Positions 26,408-35,007 of a DNA stretch of 52,446 nucleotides are shown in pieces. This stretch comes from JAABRU01 sp050180235. Its GTDB lineage: Bacteria > Desulfobacterota > Desulfobacteria > Desulfobacterales > Desulfococcaceae. Below the pieces are notes generated by a model that saw nothing but the letters and a program-made list of their open reading frames with translations, searched no databases and had not been told where the DNA came from. The stretch's first letter is position 1. Each line of letters opens with the position of its first letter. The position numbers and the translations under genes are program-made. The DNA lies in assembly GCA_050180235.1 (NCBI GenBank), contig JBFXEJ010000031.1, positions 1 to 52,446 on the forward strand, in the 5' to 3' direction.

Positions 26408-27748
26408 CTAATCCGCGGTTTTGCCCTGCGACTTTCCGATGTTCTGAAATTCCATGCCCAGATCCATGGCGGCCTTTACCCCCATGAGTTCCAGCAGATT
26501 CATGGCATTGGGCTGACCACTGCCGCTTTGCCCCATCTGAACAGTGGGCACAAGCTGGGCCTGGGACATATACTGATATTTGGCAGTTTCCACATCTTTC
26601 CATGCCTGCAGTTTTTTCTCGAAAACGATTTGGGGATCCAAAGCGTTTTCCGCAGCTTTGGCACGGGCCTGGGCCATGACCATCAGACCTTCAGCCTCTT
26701 TTTTCTGCATATCCAGAATCTGCTCCTGCTTCAGTGCCTTTTGCCGGGCCACTTCCACTTCTCTTTTGGCATTGATCTCTGCCACTGCCTTTTCTTTTTC
26801 AGCCTCAATCTCGGCCTGCAGTTTCTCTTTTTCCGAACCGGCACGTGCCTCTGCAATGGCTTTTTCCCCCAAAGCAGCCGCAGTTTTGGCTTCCTGCTGG
26901 GCTTTTTTCAGATTCTGGCGGGCCAGAGCCTCATCTGCTGCGGCCTGCTTCTGCGCGGACAGACGTTCATCCACCCGCTGTTCATAATTGACCTCTTCAA
27001 TGGATGCGGAAATCACCGCGATATTGTAATCAGCCAGAGAGTTTTTGGTGCGGATATAGCCGCCTTTGTCATCCTTGCGCTTGACCACCAGCACCCGCTG
27101 CCGCCGTCCCAGGGTTTCCTTTCCCCGTGCATCCGGTTCGCTGAACAGATTTTCTTCCGGAGATACCGGCACATATTCAGTCACCTGATCCACCACAAAC
27201 ATGCCGTTGCGGATCTGATCGTCAAAATCCAGAGACATCTGACCGGAACCGCCTGAATAATGCTCTTCCACCGACATGGTGCGCGCGGAGGCCTTGACCG
27301 CCTCTTTCACCATTCTTTCCAGAAGATTGGATGCAAGGGAATCCTGACTGCCAAACTCCCGGTGAATCTTGATCATATCCTGATCTCCGGTGGGCATGCG
27401 GAAACGGGCCACGCCTTTGGCCTGTCCGATGGAGGTATCCAGAAAACGCACACTGATCTCATCCAGAACAGATGAGGCTGATGCCCCTTTTTCTCCGGTA
27501 AAGTTGACGGCTATCACTTTTTTGTATACATGGGGTTTGCCGAAGAAACGGAGATAGGGGCCGGGTTCAATGATCACGCGCAGATTTCCTGTCAGAGACT
27601 GCAGCACAATGGTGCTGTCCGCATCATTGGAATCCACCACCTGAAAGAGCAGAAAAATAAGTGCCAGAATGCCGATGCCGAAAACGATCACTTTGGCAAA
27701 AAACTTTCCTGTGCCGCTGCCCATGTTTTTCAGGGGACTGTCTGCCAT
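26408..27748 (-). CDS. SPFH/band 7-type membrane protein
   Basis: A 446-residue protein with an N-terminal membrane helix (VIVFGIGILALIFLLFQVV), a band 7-like domain (GPYLRFFGKPHVYKKVIAVN, then DEISVRFLDTSIGQAKGVAR, followed by YNIAVISASIEEVNYEQRV) and a long Ala/Glu/Lys-rich coiled coil (residues ~260-375, many QKQAAADEALARQNLKKAQQ-like heptads). It ends in a Gly/Asn/Leu-rich tail. Such proteins oligomerise in membrane microdomains and often help protease or stress functions; the precise partner is not shown here. It is flanked on both sides by MITE B copies. Ribosome site GGAG-like AAAGGAG upstream of ATG 27748. Confidence 0.85.
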   Translation of the reverse strand: MADSPLKNMGSGTGKFFAKVIVFGIGILALIFLLFQVVDSNDADSTIVLQSLTGNLRVIIEPGPYLRFFGKPHVYKKVIAVNFTGEKGASASSVLDEISVRFLDTSIGQAKGVARFRMPTGDQDMIKIHREFGSQDSLASNLLERMVKEAVKASARTMSVEEHYSGGSGQMSLDFDDQIRNGMFVVDQVTEYVPVSPEENLFSEPDARGKETLGRRQRVLVVKRKDDKGGYIRTKNSLADYNIAVISASIEEVNYEQRVDERLSAQKQAAADEALARQNLKKAQQEAKTAAALGEKAIAEARAGSEKEKLQAEIEAEKEKAVAEINAKREVEVARQKALKQEQILDMQKKEAEGLMVMAQARAKAAENALDPQIVFEKKLQAWKDVETAKYQYMSQAQLVPTVQMGQSGSGQPNAMNLLELMGVKAAMDLGMEFQNIGKSQGKTAD

Positions 27749-27780
27749 TTTTTATCTCCTTTCTGAAAAATGTTTATGAA

Positions 27781-27986
27781 TAACTGATGTTACGCCATAT
27801 CGTCATACTGACGAAAGTCAATATCCAGAACCGCCTGAAATAACTGGATTCTGGCTTTTGCCGGAATGACAGGAAAGGGCGGCCTTACGGCCATACCGGA
27901 GAAAGTCTGTGTACATAATTCTTTAATATTACTGGATTCCAGCTTATGCCGAAATGACGGCGAAAAGTGTGGCGTAACATCAGTGA
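27781..27986. repeat. MITE-like element, family B, copy 2
   Basis: 206 bp with ends TAACTGATGTTACGC and GCGTAACATCAGTGA, one mismatch between them. Longer than copy 1 because of extra internal CCGG-type palindromes. Directly upstream of the SPFH gene, so it could carry that gene's promoter. Confidence 0.87.
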
Positions 27987-28062
27987 ATAAGGTATTCAGA
28001 AATGTTTTTCTCTGCCACAAAGACGCAAAGACACAAAATTTCACGAAGAAAAGGTATTCAAA

Positions 28063-28098
28063 AAACCGGATTTTTCCAAAAAATCCGGTTTTTCTGAA
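28063..28098. terminator. Hairpin after the small membrane gene
   Basis: AAAAAACCGGATTTTT and its complement with a loop CCAAAA form a strong hairpin flanked by A and T runs. It lies 40 bases past the stop of the minus-strand gene at 28139-28363, so it is a likely rho-independent terminator; the family resembles the hairpin at 15614-15648. Confidence 0.65.
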
Positions 28099-28138
28099 AG
28101 CGCCATGCCCGAAAATTTATGCTGACCTGCTCATATTT

Positions 28139-28363
28139 TCATGTCTTATCCAGCTCCGACTGAATTTCCCGCAGTATCCCATTTACTGCCTCCCGGTGTT
28201 CCGGGGGGACTTCCAGCACGGAAATCTTTCTCCGGATAATGGCCTCCACCAGTTCGTCGGGAGTCATTCTTCCGGCATTTTCAAGCCGTTTCTGTTCCCG
28301 GTACCAGCGCACCATATAAACAATGGCTCCGGCAGCTATAAATATAGTGATAACTCTGATCAT
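28139..28363 (-). CDS. Small single-helix membrane protein
   Basis: A 74-residue protein: N-terminal membrane helix (ITIFIAAGAIVYMVRWY), then an acidic-basic cytoplasmic domain (MTPDELVEAIIRRKISVLEV, PPEHREAVNGILREIQ). No family name recognised. A terminator hairpin follows it. AGGACACT precedes the start. Its role is not known. Confidence 0.6.
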   Translation of the reverse strand: MIRVITIFIAAGAIVYMVRWYREQKRLENAGRMTPDELVEAIIRRKISVLEVPPEHREAVNGILREIQSELDKT

Positions 28364-28929
28364 AGTGTCCTCTTGTTTTTGCCGTAAGAAAGCCTGCGGA
28401 TAAAGCAGCAGACTGTTCCTGTCCGGAAACTGAAGGTACGGTGTCAGTCAGCCGGGATTCTTTTCCGGAAACAGCCTTATGACTGACAACCCGGGTTGGG
28501 GTTTGCAAAAAAATAACCTGTACAATTTTTCCAATCCAAACGCTGAGGGTTTTCAAGCCCTCAGCGTTTGGAACAGGTTATTTTTATACAAATCCTTACT
28601 GTACTTTAAATCTGATTTGATCAGATGTAAAGGCAAATGTCAGGGTATGAAAACCGTCAAACCGTCTGAAAAGGATTTTTGCGGATATTTGGACACAGTG
28701 AAATTTTTTGCTGGGCAAAAAGGTTCAGATCAGAACTGTGGGAACAAAAAGAGAAAAGGTGGAGGGACTTTCCATACTGATTTTTTTAATTTATAAATCA
28801 ATATTTTATTTAGAATCAGTATAAGCAGTATCATGTATGTATCATTTAACATATTGTATTTATTATATGCAGACAAAATCAGTATATTTTAAAAAAATCC
28901 GGATCAGGGAATTTTTTGTGTACCCATCC
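28364..28929. other. Gap with a cruciform repeat; no gene
   Basis: 566 bases before the Rpn fragment. It holds the family D palindrome (28497-28590). An open frame of about 105 codons crosses it on the plus strand, but it lacks a ribosome site, overlaps the repeat and has no recognisable feature, so I do not call a gene. Confidence 0.6.
28497..28590. repeat. Cruciform element, family D, copy 2
   Basis: Two nested inverted repeats: an outer pair AAAAATAACCTGT (28509-28521) with its complement (28573-28585), and an inner pair CCAAACGCTGAGGG (28536-28549) with its complement (28558-28571). Related to 15826-15895 and, inverted, 49908-49985. Confidence 0.8.
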
Positions 28930-29049
28930 TCAGTGATCCGTCCCCTGCTCCTCCCACCATTTCCCGGCCGCTTTCAGGTCTCTGAAATCCGGTATGACCA
29001 CTTTCTTTTTCCGAAATGCTGCCCTGAAATCCGCAATCTGTTTGACTTT
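28930..29049 (-). pseudogene. C-terminal fragment of a second Rpn-like gene
   Basis: On the minus strand this reads FSSKVKQIADFRAAFRKKK and VVIPDFRDLKAAGKWWEEQ before a TGA. The end matches the C-terminal pattern of the neighbouring Rpn nuclease (RFRDIRDAEKWWEDN), but faces the other way. Only about 39 residues are left, so it is a relic. Confidence 0.55.
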
Positions 29050-29078
29050 TGATGAAAACTGCGCAATAATTCCAGTTT

Positions 29079-30095
29079 ATGACAGACAAAGAAACAGAAA
29101 AAACTGTGAGCAGTCCCCATGATGCGCTTTTCCGGAAGACATTCCGCAAACTGGAGGTTGCGCAGAGTTTCTTCCGGCATCATCTTCCTGAAGACATCCG
29201 GAGACATATTGACTTTGACCATCTGGAGATCACAGACGGAACCTATGTGGATGAAAAACTGCGGGATAAGCACTCGGACATTGTTTACAGAACAAAAATA
29301 AAGGGATTCACGGCCTTTCTGTATATTCTGTTCGAGCATCAGAGTTCCCCTGATCCGGTGATGGTCTTCCGTCTTCTCTGCTACATGGTGAATCTGTGGA
29401 GGGAGTACCGGGATCAGAACCCCAAAACAAAAAAACTCCCGGTCATCATTCCCGTTGTGATGTATCACGGACCGGAAAAGTGGACTTCGCCCATGACCTT
29501 TTCCGGAATGATCGAAGGTCACAATGATGATCTCTGCGTCTTCATTCCGGATTTCACATACCATCTGTATGACCTGAAAAAGCACCGGGATGAAAATCTG
29601 ATGATCGGGGAAATGGAACTGCGGGCCGTGCTGCATCTTTTCCGGCACATCTTTGATGCGGATTTCGGGGACCATCTCGTTCGTGCCATGCAGATACTGG
29701 CGCAGATGGCTGACAGAACAAAATCCCTTGAATTTCTGGAAATCACACTGCGCTATGTTTACCATGCCCGGAATGATGACAGGGAAACCGTGAAGGCTTA
29801 CATTGACAGGGGAATCTCCTGTTTTGACAGTGAAAGGGCAAAGGAGGTGGCCATGACAGTTGCAGAACAGATTAGGCAGGAAGGGAAAAGGGAAGGGAAA
29901 AAGGAAGGAATGTCCCTGCTTTTGTTCGGACAGATACAGGAACGTTTCGGCAAAGTTTCCAGGCAGATAGAGCAGAAAATGGGAAAATCCGATGCTGTAA
30001 CCCTTGACCGGTTCGGCAGGGCAATATTCCGCTTCAGAGACATCAGAGATGCGGAAAAATGGTGGGAGGACAATGAAAAGAGCGGAGGTGCCTGA
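29079..30095 (+). CDS. Rpn-family PD-(D/E)XK nuclease/transposase-like protein
   Basis: A 338-residue member of the Rpn (recombination-promoting nuclease, YhgA-like) family. N-terminal part: SPHDALFRKTFRK, AQSFFRHHLPEDI, then the nuclease core with DKHSDIVYR (Asp) and FLYILFEHQSSPDPVM (ExQ), and RLLCYMVNLWREY. The C-terminal part (from ~265) is a helical, charged domain (RQEGKREGKKEG, ERFGKVSRQIE, RFRDIRDAEKWWE) of DUF4351 type. Rpn nucleases cut DNA and some are toxic defence proteins. An excellent internal ribosome site and ATG lie at 29841-29855, which would give a separate C-terminal 80-residue protein. The start ATG 29079 has only a weak upstream ribosome site. Confidence 0.9.
   Translation: MTDKETEKTVSSPHDALFRKTFRKLEVAQSFFRHHLPEDIRRHIDFDHLEITDGTYVDEKLRDKHSDIVYRTKIKGFTAFLYILFEHQSSPDPVMVFRLLCYMVNLWREYRDQNPKTKKLPVIIPVVMYHGPEKWTSPMTFSGMIEGHNDDLCVFIPDFTYHLYDLKKHRDENLMIGEMELRAVLHLFRHIFDADFGDHLVRAMQILAQMADRTKSLEFLEITLRYVYHARNDDRETVKAYIDRGISCFDSERAKEVAMTVAEQIRQEGKREGKKEGMSLLLFGQIQERFGKVSRQIEQKMGKSDAVTLDRFGRAIFRFRDIRDAEKWWEDNEKSGGA
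29841..29855 (+). promoter_or_regulatory. Internal ribosome site and start in the Rpn gene
   Basis: AAGGAGGTGG followed by CC and ATG (29853), in frame with the nuclease gene. GGAGG is 5 bases from the ATG, near-ideal, and far better than the start at 29079. It would yield the last 80 residues as a separate short protein, like the RpnS product known for E. coli Rpn genes. Confidence 0.6.
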
Positions 30096-30195
30096 GTTTT
30101 TGCAATACATGACAGGAATCTTCAGGAACACAGCGGATGGGGAAAAGTAATATCTGGGGTATATTATTTTCCTGAAATTGCCTAACTTCCTGATT

Positions 30196-33100
30196 TCACA
30201 TATCGGTCTTGAAAAAATCTTCGGGTTTTGTCACCACCCTGTATTCAGGATAAGAGGGCTGGGGCTGAGGTCTGGGCGCACGGTATTTGGGTTCTGTGCC
30301 CTGTTTGAAACATTCCCGGATTACATTTCCGGAATCAGAATGTGCCAGCATGCCGGTGGACGCGTCAATCTGCGTGACCACCACACCTTCCGCAGTTTCC
30401 GGAAATTCCTGCACCGGTTTTCCATCCAGAAGTCTTTCCATAAATCCCAGCCAGATGGGAATTGCTGCCTGTGATCCGGTTTCTCCCTTTCCCAGAGAGC
30501 GTTCAATATCAAATCCCACCCAGGTTCCGGTGATATATTCCGTTGTGTATCCTATAAACCAAGCATCCCGGAAATCATTGGTGGTGCCGGTTTTTCCCGC
30601 GACCGGCCGGTTAAGCTGTTTCACTCTGACCCCGGTTCCGTTTTCAACAACGCTTCGCAGCAGACTGGTCATGATAAACGCGGTGGAAGGTTCAATTGCC
30701 TGCGCGGGAACAGAGGTTTCTGTCATTTCATTTCCGAAACGATCCTCTATTTTTGTGATAAACACAGGCCGGATCAGTTTTCCCTGATTGGCAAACACGG
30801 AATAGGCCTGCACCATCTCCAAAAGGGAAACACCTGAAGAGCCAAGTGCAAAAGACAAACCTTTGTCCAAATTTGAGGTGATTCCCAGTTTCCGGGCATA
30901 ATCTGTGGCATAGTCCATGCCAATGCTGTTGAGGGTCCGCACCGCAGGCACATTTCTTGATTTGGCAAGGGCTTTGCGCAGACGCATGGGGCCGTAATAT
31001 CTGCTGTCATAGTTGGAGGGAGTCCACAGTCTTCCATCTCCGCCCGGATAGGAAACCGGACTGTCATACACAATGCTCATGGGCGTAAAACCTTTGTCAA
31101 TGGCCGCAGCGTAAATGATGGGTTTGAAAGAGGAACCCGGCTGTCTTCTGGCCTGCACTGCCCTGTTAAACTGGCTCTCGTCATAATCCCGGCCCCCGAT
31201 CATTGCCCGGACATAAGCGGTTCCCAGTTCCACGCAGAGCATGGCACCCTGCAGAGAGGCATCTTTGGGATAATGATGCCGTTTTTCCAGATCTATCAGA
31301 CCCTTTTCCATTTCTTCCCGTGCCATTTCCTGCATATTTATATCAACTGTGGTGTAAATCTTCATTCCCCCGGCATAGAGGTGTTCTGTTCCGTAGCGGT
31401 TCTCAATATACTGACGTATATATTCGGTAAAATACGGTACGCCATCTGCGAACCAGTTCTGCCGGGGACGAATCCGCATAGAAACCTTTGCAGCATCTTC
31501 TGCCTGGGCATTGCTGATATATCCTTCCTGAACCATGCGCCGGAGTACGTATTTCTGACGGATTTTGGCCCGTTCCGGATAACCGGCAGGTGTATCCTTT
31601 CCCGGAGCTTTGGCCAGACCCGCAAGCATGGCGCATTCGGCCAGATTAAGGTCTTTGGCTTTTTTCCCAAAATAATTTTCAGCAGCAGCCTCCACCCCGT
31701 ATGCGCTGTATCCGAGATAAATCTGGTTTAGATAAAGAAAAAGTATATCCTCTTTGCTGAAAGATTTGCTGATGCGGTAGGCCAGTACCGCCTCTTTGAA
31801 TTTGCGCTCATAACTGCGCTCAGAACCCAGAAGAAAGGATTTGATCACCTGCTGGGTGATGGTGCTGCCGCCCTGCACCACAGCCCCGGCTTCAATATTT
31901 TTGAAAAAAGCACGGGCAATACCGATGAAATCCAGTCCGGGATGAGAAAAAAAACGGGCATCCTCTGCCGCGACAAAAGCCTGAATCAGGGTTTCGGACA
32001 TTTGGGAAAGGGGGATGACAATGCGCCGCTCCCGGTAAAATTCGGCGATTTTCTTCAGATTATCTGCATACACTGATGTCACTTCCGGAGGCCGGTAATC
32101 CGCAAGGGTGCTGATCCGGGGAAGGTCATGGGTGATATGCCGGTATCCCGCATACAGGGCAAAGGCAATGACAGAAAAAAAGCACATGGGCAGAAAACCC
32201 CAGACCAGCAGCCTTTTTCTGAGTTTTTCCCTCCGCTTCCGCCGGGAAATTACAGAGGCCATGCGTATTTGGGCAATGGATTCCTCCACATTCCCGGCTT
32301 TGATTTCCGCACCTGCCAACTGATAAAACAAAAGTGCATCAGAAAGGGAATTGCTTTCCAGCAGTCTGTCGCCTTCTGCCTCTGCTGTTTTCCGCACACG
32401 GGCGCGGGCCTGGGGATTGCCCGGATCAATGTCCAGCACCTTTTTGTACAATTCCATCTGCTGAACATTTTCCTGCGTTTTTTCCGCATGAAGCAGCAGA
32501 GCCTGCACATGGAGCGGACGCACACGCCCTGAAAGGAATTCAGGAACTGTTTCGGCAAATGCAATGGCCTCTCCGGTTTTTTCCTGCCGGATAAGCACCT
32601 TGAGCAGAAGGGAGGTGATTTTGGGACTGTCGGGCCGGATCTCTGAGGCATTGTGCAGATTCCGGACAGCCGCATCCAGTTCCCCATCCCGGCACTGTGC
32701 ATATGCCAGTTCATACAGTTCCTCTGTCCAGAGGTTCAGTTCCTCCTGTATCCTGTCAAAAGGCTTGCGGGCTGTCACCCACCGGGACACCATATTGATC
32801 CGGATACGGTATCCGCTGTTTTCCGATTCCAGCAGCCGCCATGCGCAGAGTCTTTCCGTGATTTCCCTCAGACTGTCACTGTTGCTGAAATACACAAATC
32901 CGCTCAGACGCTTTTTCAGTTTTTCAGTTTCCATAAAACGGGTTCCGGCCTCGGCCAGCGCGGATACCATGACCCGTTCCCATATGTCCAGGGATTTCCA
33001 TATATCTGCAAACAAAACCTCTGACTGTCCCACAGCACGGGTGAATCCCTGTCCCATGTCCCGGAAACTGACACAGGGAGTTCCGTTTTGCCTGTTTTTG

Positions 33101-33849
33101 CAAAGTTCCTTCCAGATTATACCGCACAGACAGCGGATCAGAGCCGGATGTCCGGCCGTGAAATTCCGCACAGCAGCCACCTGGGTATCAGGCCATTTCA
33201 ATGAGTCATTTTTTTCTGAAAGCCGAACCAGTTCAGAGGTTTCATCCCGTGAAAACATGGGAATTTCTGTCAGTTTTGCATTGCTGAAAAGAGCGGACAT
33301 CTCCCGCTCATCCGTGCGTCTGCCAATGGCCGGAATCAGCCGGATTCTTCCTGAACTCTGCAAAGGGATTTCACGCAGACAGGCATAAAAAGATTCCTCA
33401 GTCTGCCGGGAGCGCAGCCGGTCTGACCCGGAAAAGGTGTCAATCAGGAGCACCGGAGAAGACTTTTCCGGCAGCAGGGAAAGGATGCCGGGAATGAAAC
33501 GATTAAAAAATACCCGCGAAGACAGGGATTCTCCAATATTGAAGCAGGAAATATGCAGGGATTCCGTTACGGTTTTTGCCAGATCCGCGATTACCTGCTC
33601 CGCGTTTGGTTTTTCCCTGCATTCCGGAGCAAAATACACGGGCAGGAAATTCCCTTTTGCGGTCTTTGCTGCAATATGTTTCAGCAGACAGGTCTTGCCA
33701 ATCCGCGGCATCCCGTAAAGAAACATGGTATGTGCGGACGGATCATTGAGAAAGTCTGAAACCTCACTCAGGATTTCTGACCTGCCAATGAAAACCGGAT
33801 GGCTGTCTGCCGGATTTTCAGCAGTATATGGATTGGAAAGAGAAGTCAT
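30196..33849 (-). CDS. P-loop ATPase - TPR-like - class A penicillin-binding protein fusion
   Basis: One uninterrupted frame of 1217 residues. Residues ~18-280 form an AAA/STAND-type ATPase (VFIGRSEIL; Walker A GMPRIGKT 46-53; Walker B VLLIDTF with D137). Residues ~370-530 are TPR-like helices (AVRNLHNASEIRPDSP; YKKVLDIDPGNPQA). After a Lys/Arg-rich segment comes one membrane helix (about 548-567). Then follow a GT51 glycosyltransferase (E629 in AAEDARFFSHPG; GGSTITQQ 660-667) and a transpeptidase (SSFK, S906; SRN 964-966; KTG 1086-1088). The PBP part alone would be a normal, catalytically intact PBP1A of about 670 residues; the 540 N-terminal residues are extra and would be cytoplasmic. No strong ribosome site is seen at ATG 33849. 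Confidence 0.93.
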   Translation of the reverse strand: MTSLSNPYTAENPADSHPVFIGRSEILSEVSDFLNDPSAHTMFLYGMPRIGKTCLLKHIAAKTAKGNFLPVYFAPECREKPNAEQVIADLAKTVTESLHISCFNIGESLSSRVFFNRFIPGILSLLPEKSSPVLLIDTFSGSDRLRSRQTEESFYACLREIPLQSSGRIRLIPAIGRRTDEREMSALFSNAKLTEIPMFSRDETSELVRLSEKNDSLKWPDTQVAAVRNFTAGHPALIRCLCGIIWKELCKNRQNGTPCVSFRDMGQGFTRAVGQSEVLFADIWKSLDIWERVMVSALAEAGTRFMETEKLKKRLSGFVYFSNSDSLREITERLCAWRLLESENSGYRIRINMVSRWVTARKPFDRIQEELNLWTEELYELAYAQCRDGELDAAVRNLHNASEIRPDSPKITSLLLKVLIRQEKTGEAIAFAETVPEFLSGRVRPLHVQALLLHAEKTQENVQQMELYKKVLDIDPGNPQARARVRKTAEAEGDRLLESNSLSDALLFYQLAGAEIKAGNVEESIAQIRMASVISRRKRREKLRKRLLVWGFLPMCFFSVIAFALYAGYRHITHDLPRISTLADYRPPEVTSVYADNLKKIAEFYRERRIVIPLSQMSETLIQAFVAAEDARFFSHPGLDFIGIARAFFKNIEAGAVVQGGSTITQQVIKSFLLGSERSYERKFKEAVLAYRISKSFSKEDILFLYLNQIYLGYSAYGVEAAAENYFGKKAKDLNLAECAMLAGLAKAPGKDTPAGYPERAKIRQKYVLRRMVQEGYISNAQAEDAAKVSMRIRPRQNWFADGVPYFTEYIRQYIENRYGTEHLYAGGMKIYTTVDINMQEMAREEMEKGLIDLEKRHHYPKDASLQGAMLCVELGTAYVRAMIGGRDYDESQFNRAVQARRQPGSSFKPIIYAAAIDKGFTPMSIVYDSPVSYPGGDGRLWTPSNYDSRYYGPMRLRKALAKSRNVPAVRTLNSIGMDYATDYARKLGITSNLDKGLSFALGSSGVSLLEMVQAYSVFANQGKLIRPVFITKIEDRFGNEMTETSVPAQAIEPSTAFIMTSLLRSVVENGTGVRVKQLNRPVAGKTGTTNDFRDAWFIGYTTEYITGTWVGFDIERSLGKGETGSQAAIPIWLGFMERLLDGKPVQEFPETAEGVVVTQIDASTGMLAHSDSGNVIRECFKQGTEPKYRAPRPQPQPSYPEYRVVTKPEDFFKTDM

Positions 33850-34006
33850 GGTGTCCGCAGATCATTGAAATTTAAAGTAGCACAGGCTTCCAGATTGTAG
33901 TAAATGACCAATTTACTTTTCAGATAATTAAGGTGCCGGGTTACGGCCTTTGGCTTAAACCGGTCTGCAGATACAACTGTTTTGAATTTTGGATAATTAC
34001 AGTATT

Positions 34007-34080
34007 CGCAGGGTGGGCACATGTTTTTCCGTGCCCACCGTTCCGGTTGGCGGGCACAGAAAAACATGTGCCCACCCTAC
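34007..34080. repeat. Family A hairpin core, copy 3
   Basis: GCAGGGTGGGCACATGTTTTT and its complement CATGTGCCCACCCTAC enclose CCGTTCCGGTTGG. It shares the GGGTGGGCAC arm and GCGGGCACA segment with copies at 3074 and 15675 but lacks the ATTTCCAT ends. Confidence 0.75.
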
Positions 34081-34136
34081 TGCTAACCCCTCCCACAGGG
34101 GGAGGGGATTTTCAACGGATTTGACCCTCTACCAAA

Positions 34137-34206
34137 TATCCCGGTTCAGTTCACAGGCACAGGTCAAAAGCTGGAAGCTTTTGATACTTTTCCGGTATAT
34201 TTTTTC
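34137..34206. repeat. Palindromic element, family F, copy 2 (inverted)
   Basis: Reverse-complement match to 26141-26211 over about 70 bases, with a hairpin AAAAGCTGGAAGCTTTT near the middle and ATATCCCGG and CCGGTATAT ends. Confidence 0.65.
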
Positions 34207-34218
34207 CCGGAAATCAAA

Positions 34219-35007
34219 TTATTCCGCTTTTGCCCTGTCTGTATCTTTTTTCAGTTCTGAAAAAATCCTGAGCCTGCCTTCGTATACTTCGCTGAGCAGT
34301 TCCTCCTGCAAAACAGCGGATGGTGGCCCGAACGCATACACGCGCTGTTTGATCAGAATCAGTTTGTCAAAATATTCCGCAGCAGTTGCCAGATCATGGT
34401 GAACCACCACCAGGGTGCGGCCTGTGTTTTTTGCCCTTTCCAGCACGTCAAGAATAGCCCGCTCTGTGGCCGCATCCACTCCTGCAAAAGGTTCATCCAG
34501 CAGCAGCACTTCCGAACCCTGGGCCAGCGCGCGTGCCATGAACACCCTCTGCTGCTGACCGCCTGACAGTTGCCCGATCTGCCGATCCCGGAATTCGGAC
34601 ATGCGCACCATTTCCAAAGCCTGATCCACCATTTCCCGGTCTTTTTTTCCCGGATCACGGTACCAGGGAATGGCTCCGTAACGCCCCATCATGGCCACTT
34701 CTCTGACCTGAATGGGAAAATCCCAGTCCACCGCGCCGCGCTGGGGCACATAGGCCACCATTCCCCTGGCCTTTTCAGCAGGAACCCCCAGAATGCGGAC
34801 TTCTCCAACATCCCGCTTGACAAATCCCAGAATGGCCTTGATAAAAGTGGATTTTCCCGCACCGTTCGGGCCGATGACACCCACCAGAGAACCTTTTTCT
34901 ATGGAAAGGGAAATATCCAGCAGCACAGGTTTCGGGCCGTAACTCACGGTCAGGTTTTGCACCGTGATGGCAGGAATGCTGTTTTTCCCCGGCTCAGGAT
35001 GGGTCAT
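34219..35007 (-). CDS. Metal-type ABC transporter ATP-binding protein
   Basis: A 262-residue ABC ATPase. Walker A GPNGAGKST at 46-54, Q-loop VPQRGAVDWDFPIQV, signature LSGGQQQR, Walker B VLLLDEPFAGVD, H-loop VVHHD. The Q-loop sequence, with VDWDFPI and then MGRYG, is typical of manganese/zinc/iron ATPases (MntB/ZnuC/SitB group). No permease or binding protein is found nearby, so the partner is missing or elsewhere. The start ATG 35007 has GGAG upstream and overlaps the end of the next upstream gene by 14 bases. Longer open frame to 35055 is not used. Confidence 0.92.
   Translation of the reverse strand: MTHPEPGKNSIPAITVQNLTVSYGPKPVLLDISLSIEKGSLVGVIGPNGAGKSTFIKAILGFVKRDVGEVRILGVPAEKARGMVAYVPQRGAVDWDFPIQVREVAMMGRYGAIPWYRDPGKKDREMVDQALEMVRMSEFRDRQIGQLSGGQQQRVFMARALAQGSEVLLLDEPFAGVDAATERAILDVLERAKNTGRTLVVVHHDLATAAEYFDKLILIKQRVYAFGPPSAVLQEELLSEVYEGRLRIFSELKKDTDRAKAE

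Larger units (their letters stand above)
33850..34218. other. Repeat-bearing gap, no gene
   Basis: 369 bases. They contain the family A hairpin core (34007-34080), a GGGGAGGGG-type run near 34085-34110 and the inverted family F copy (34137-34206). No convincing frame. Confidence 0.6.

Noticed and set aside
28479..28796. 105-codon plus-strand frame
   Set aside because: Starts next to a family D hairpin, no ribosome site and no recognisable feature.
28974..30131. 385-codon minus-strand frame
   Set aside because: Antisense to the Rpn nuclease. Only its first part overlaps the genuine Rpn-like fragment, which is in a different frame.
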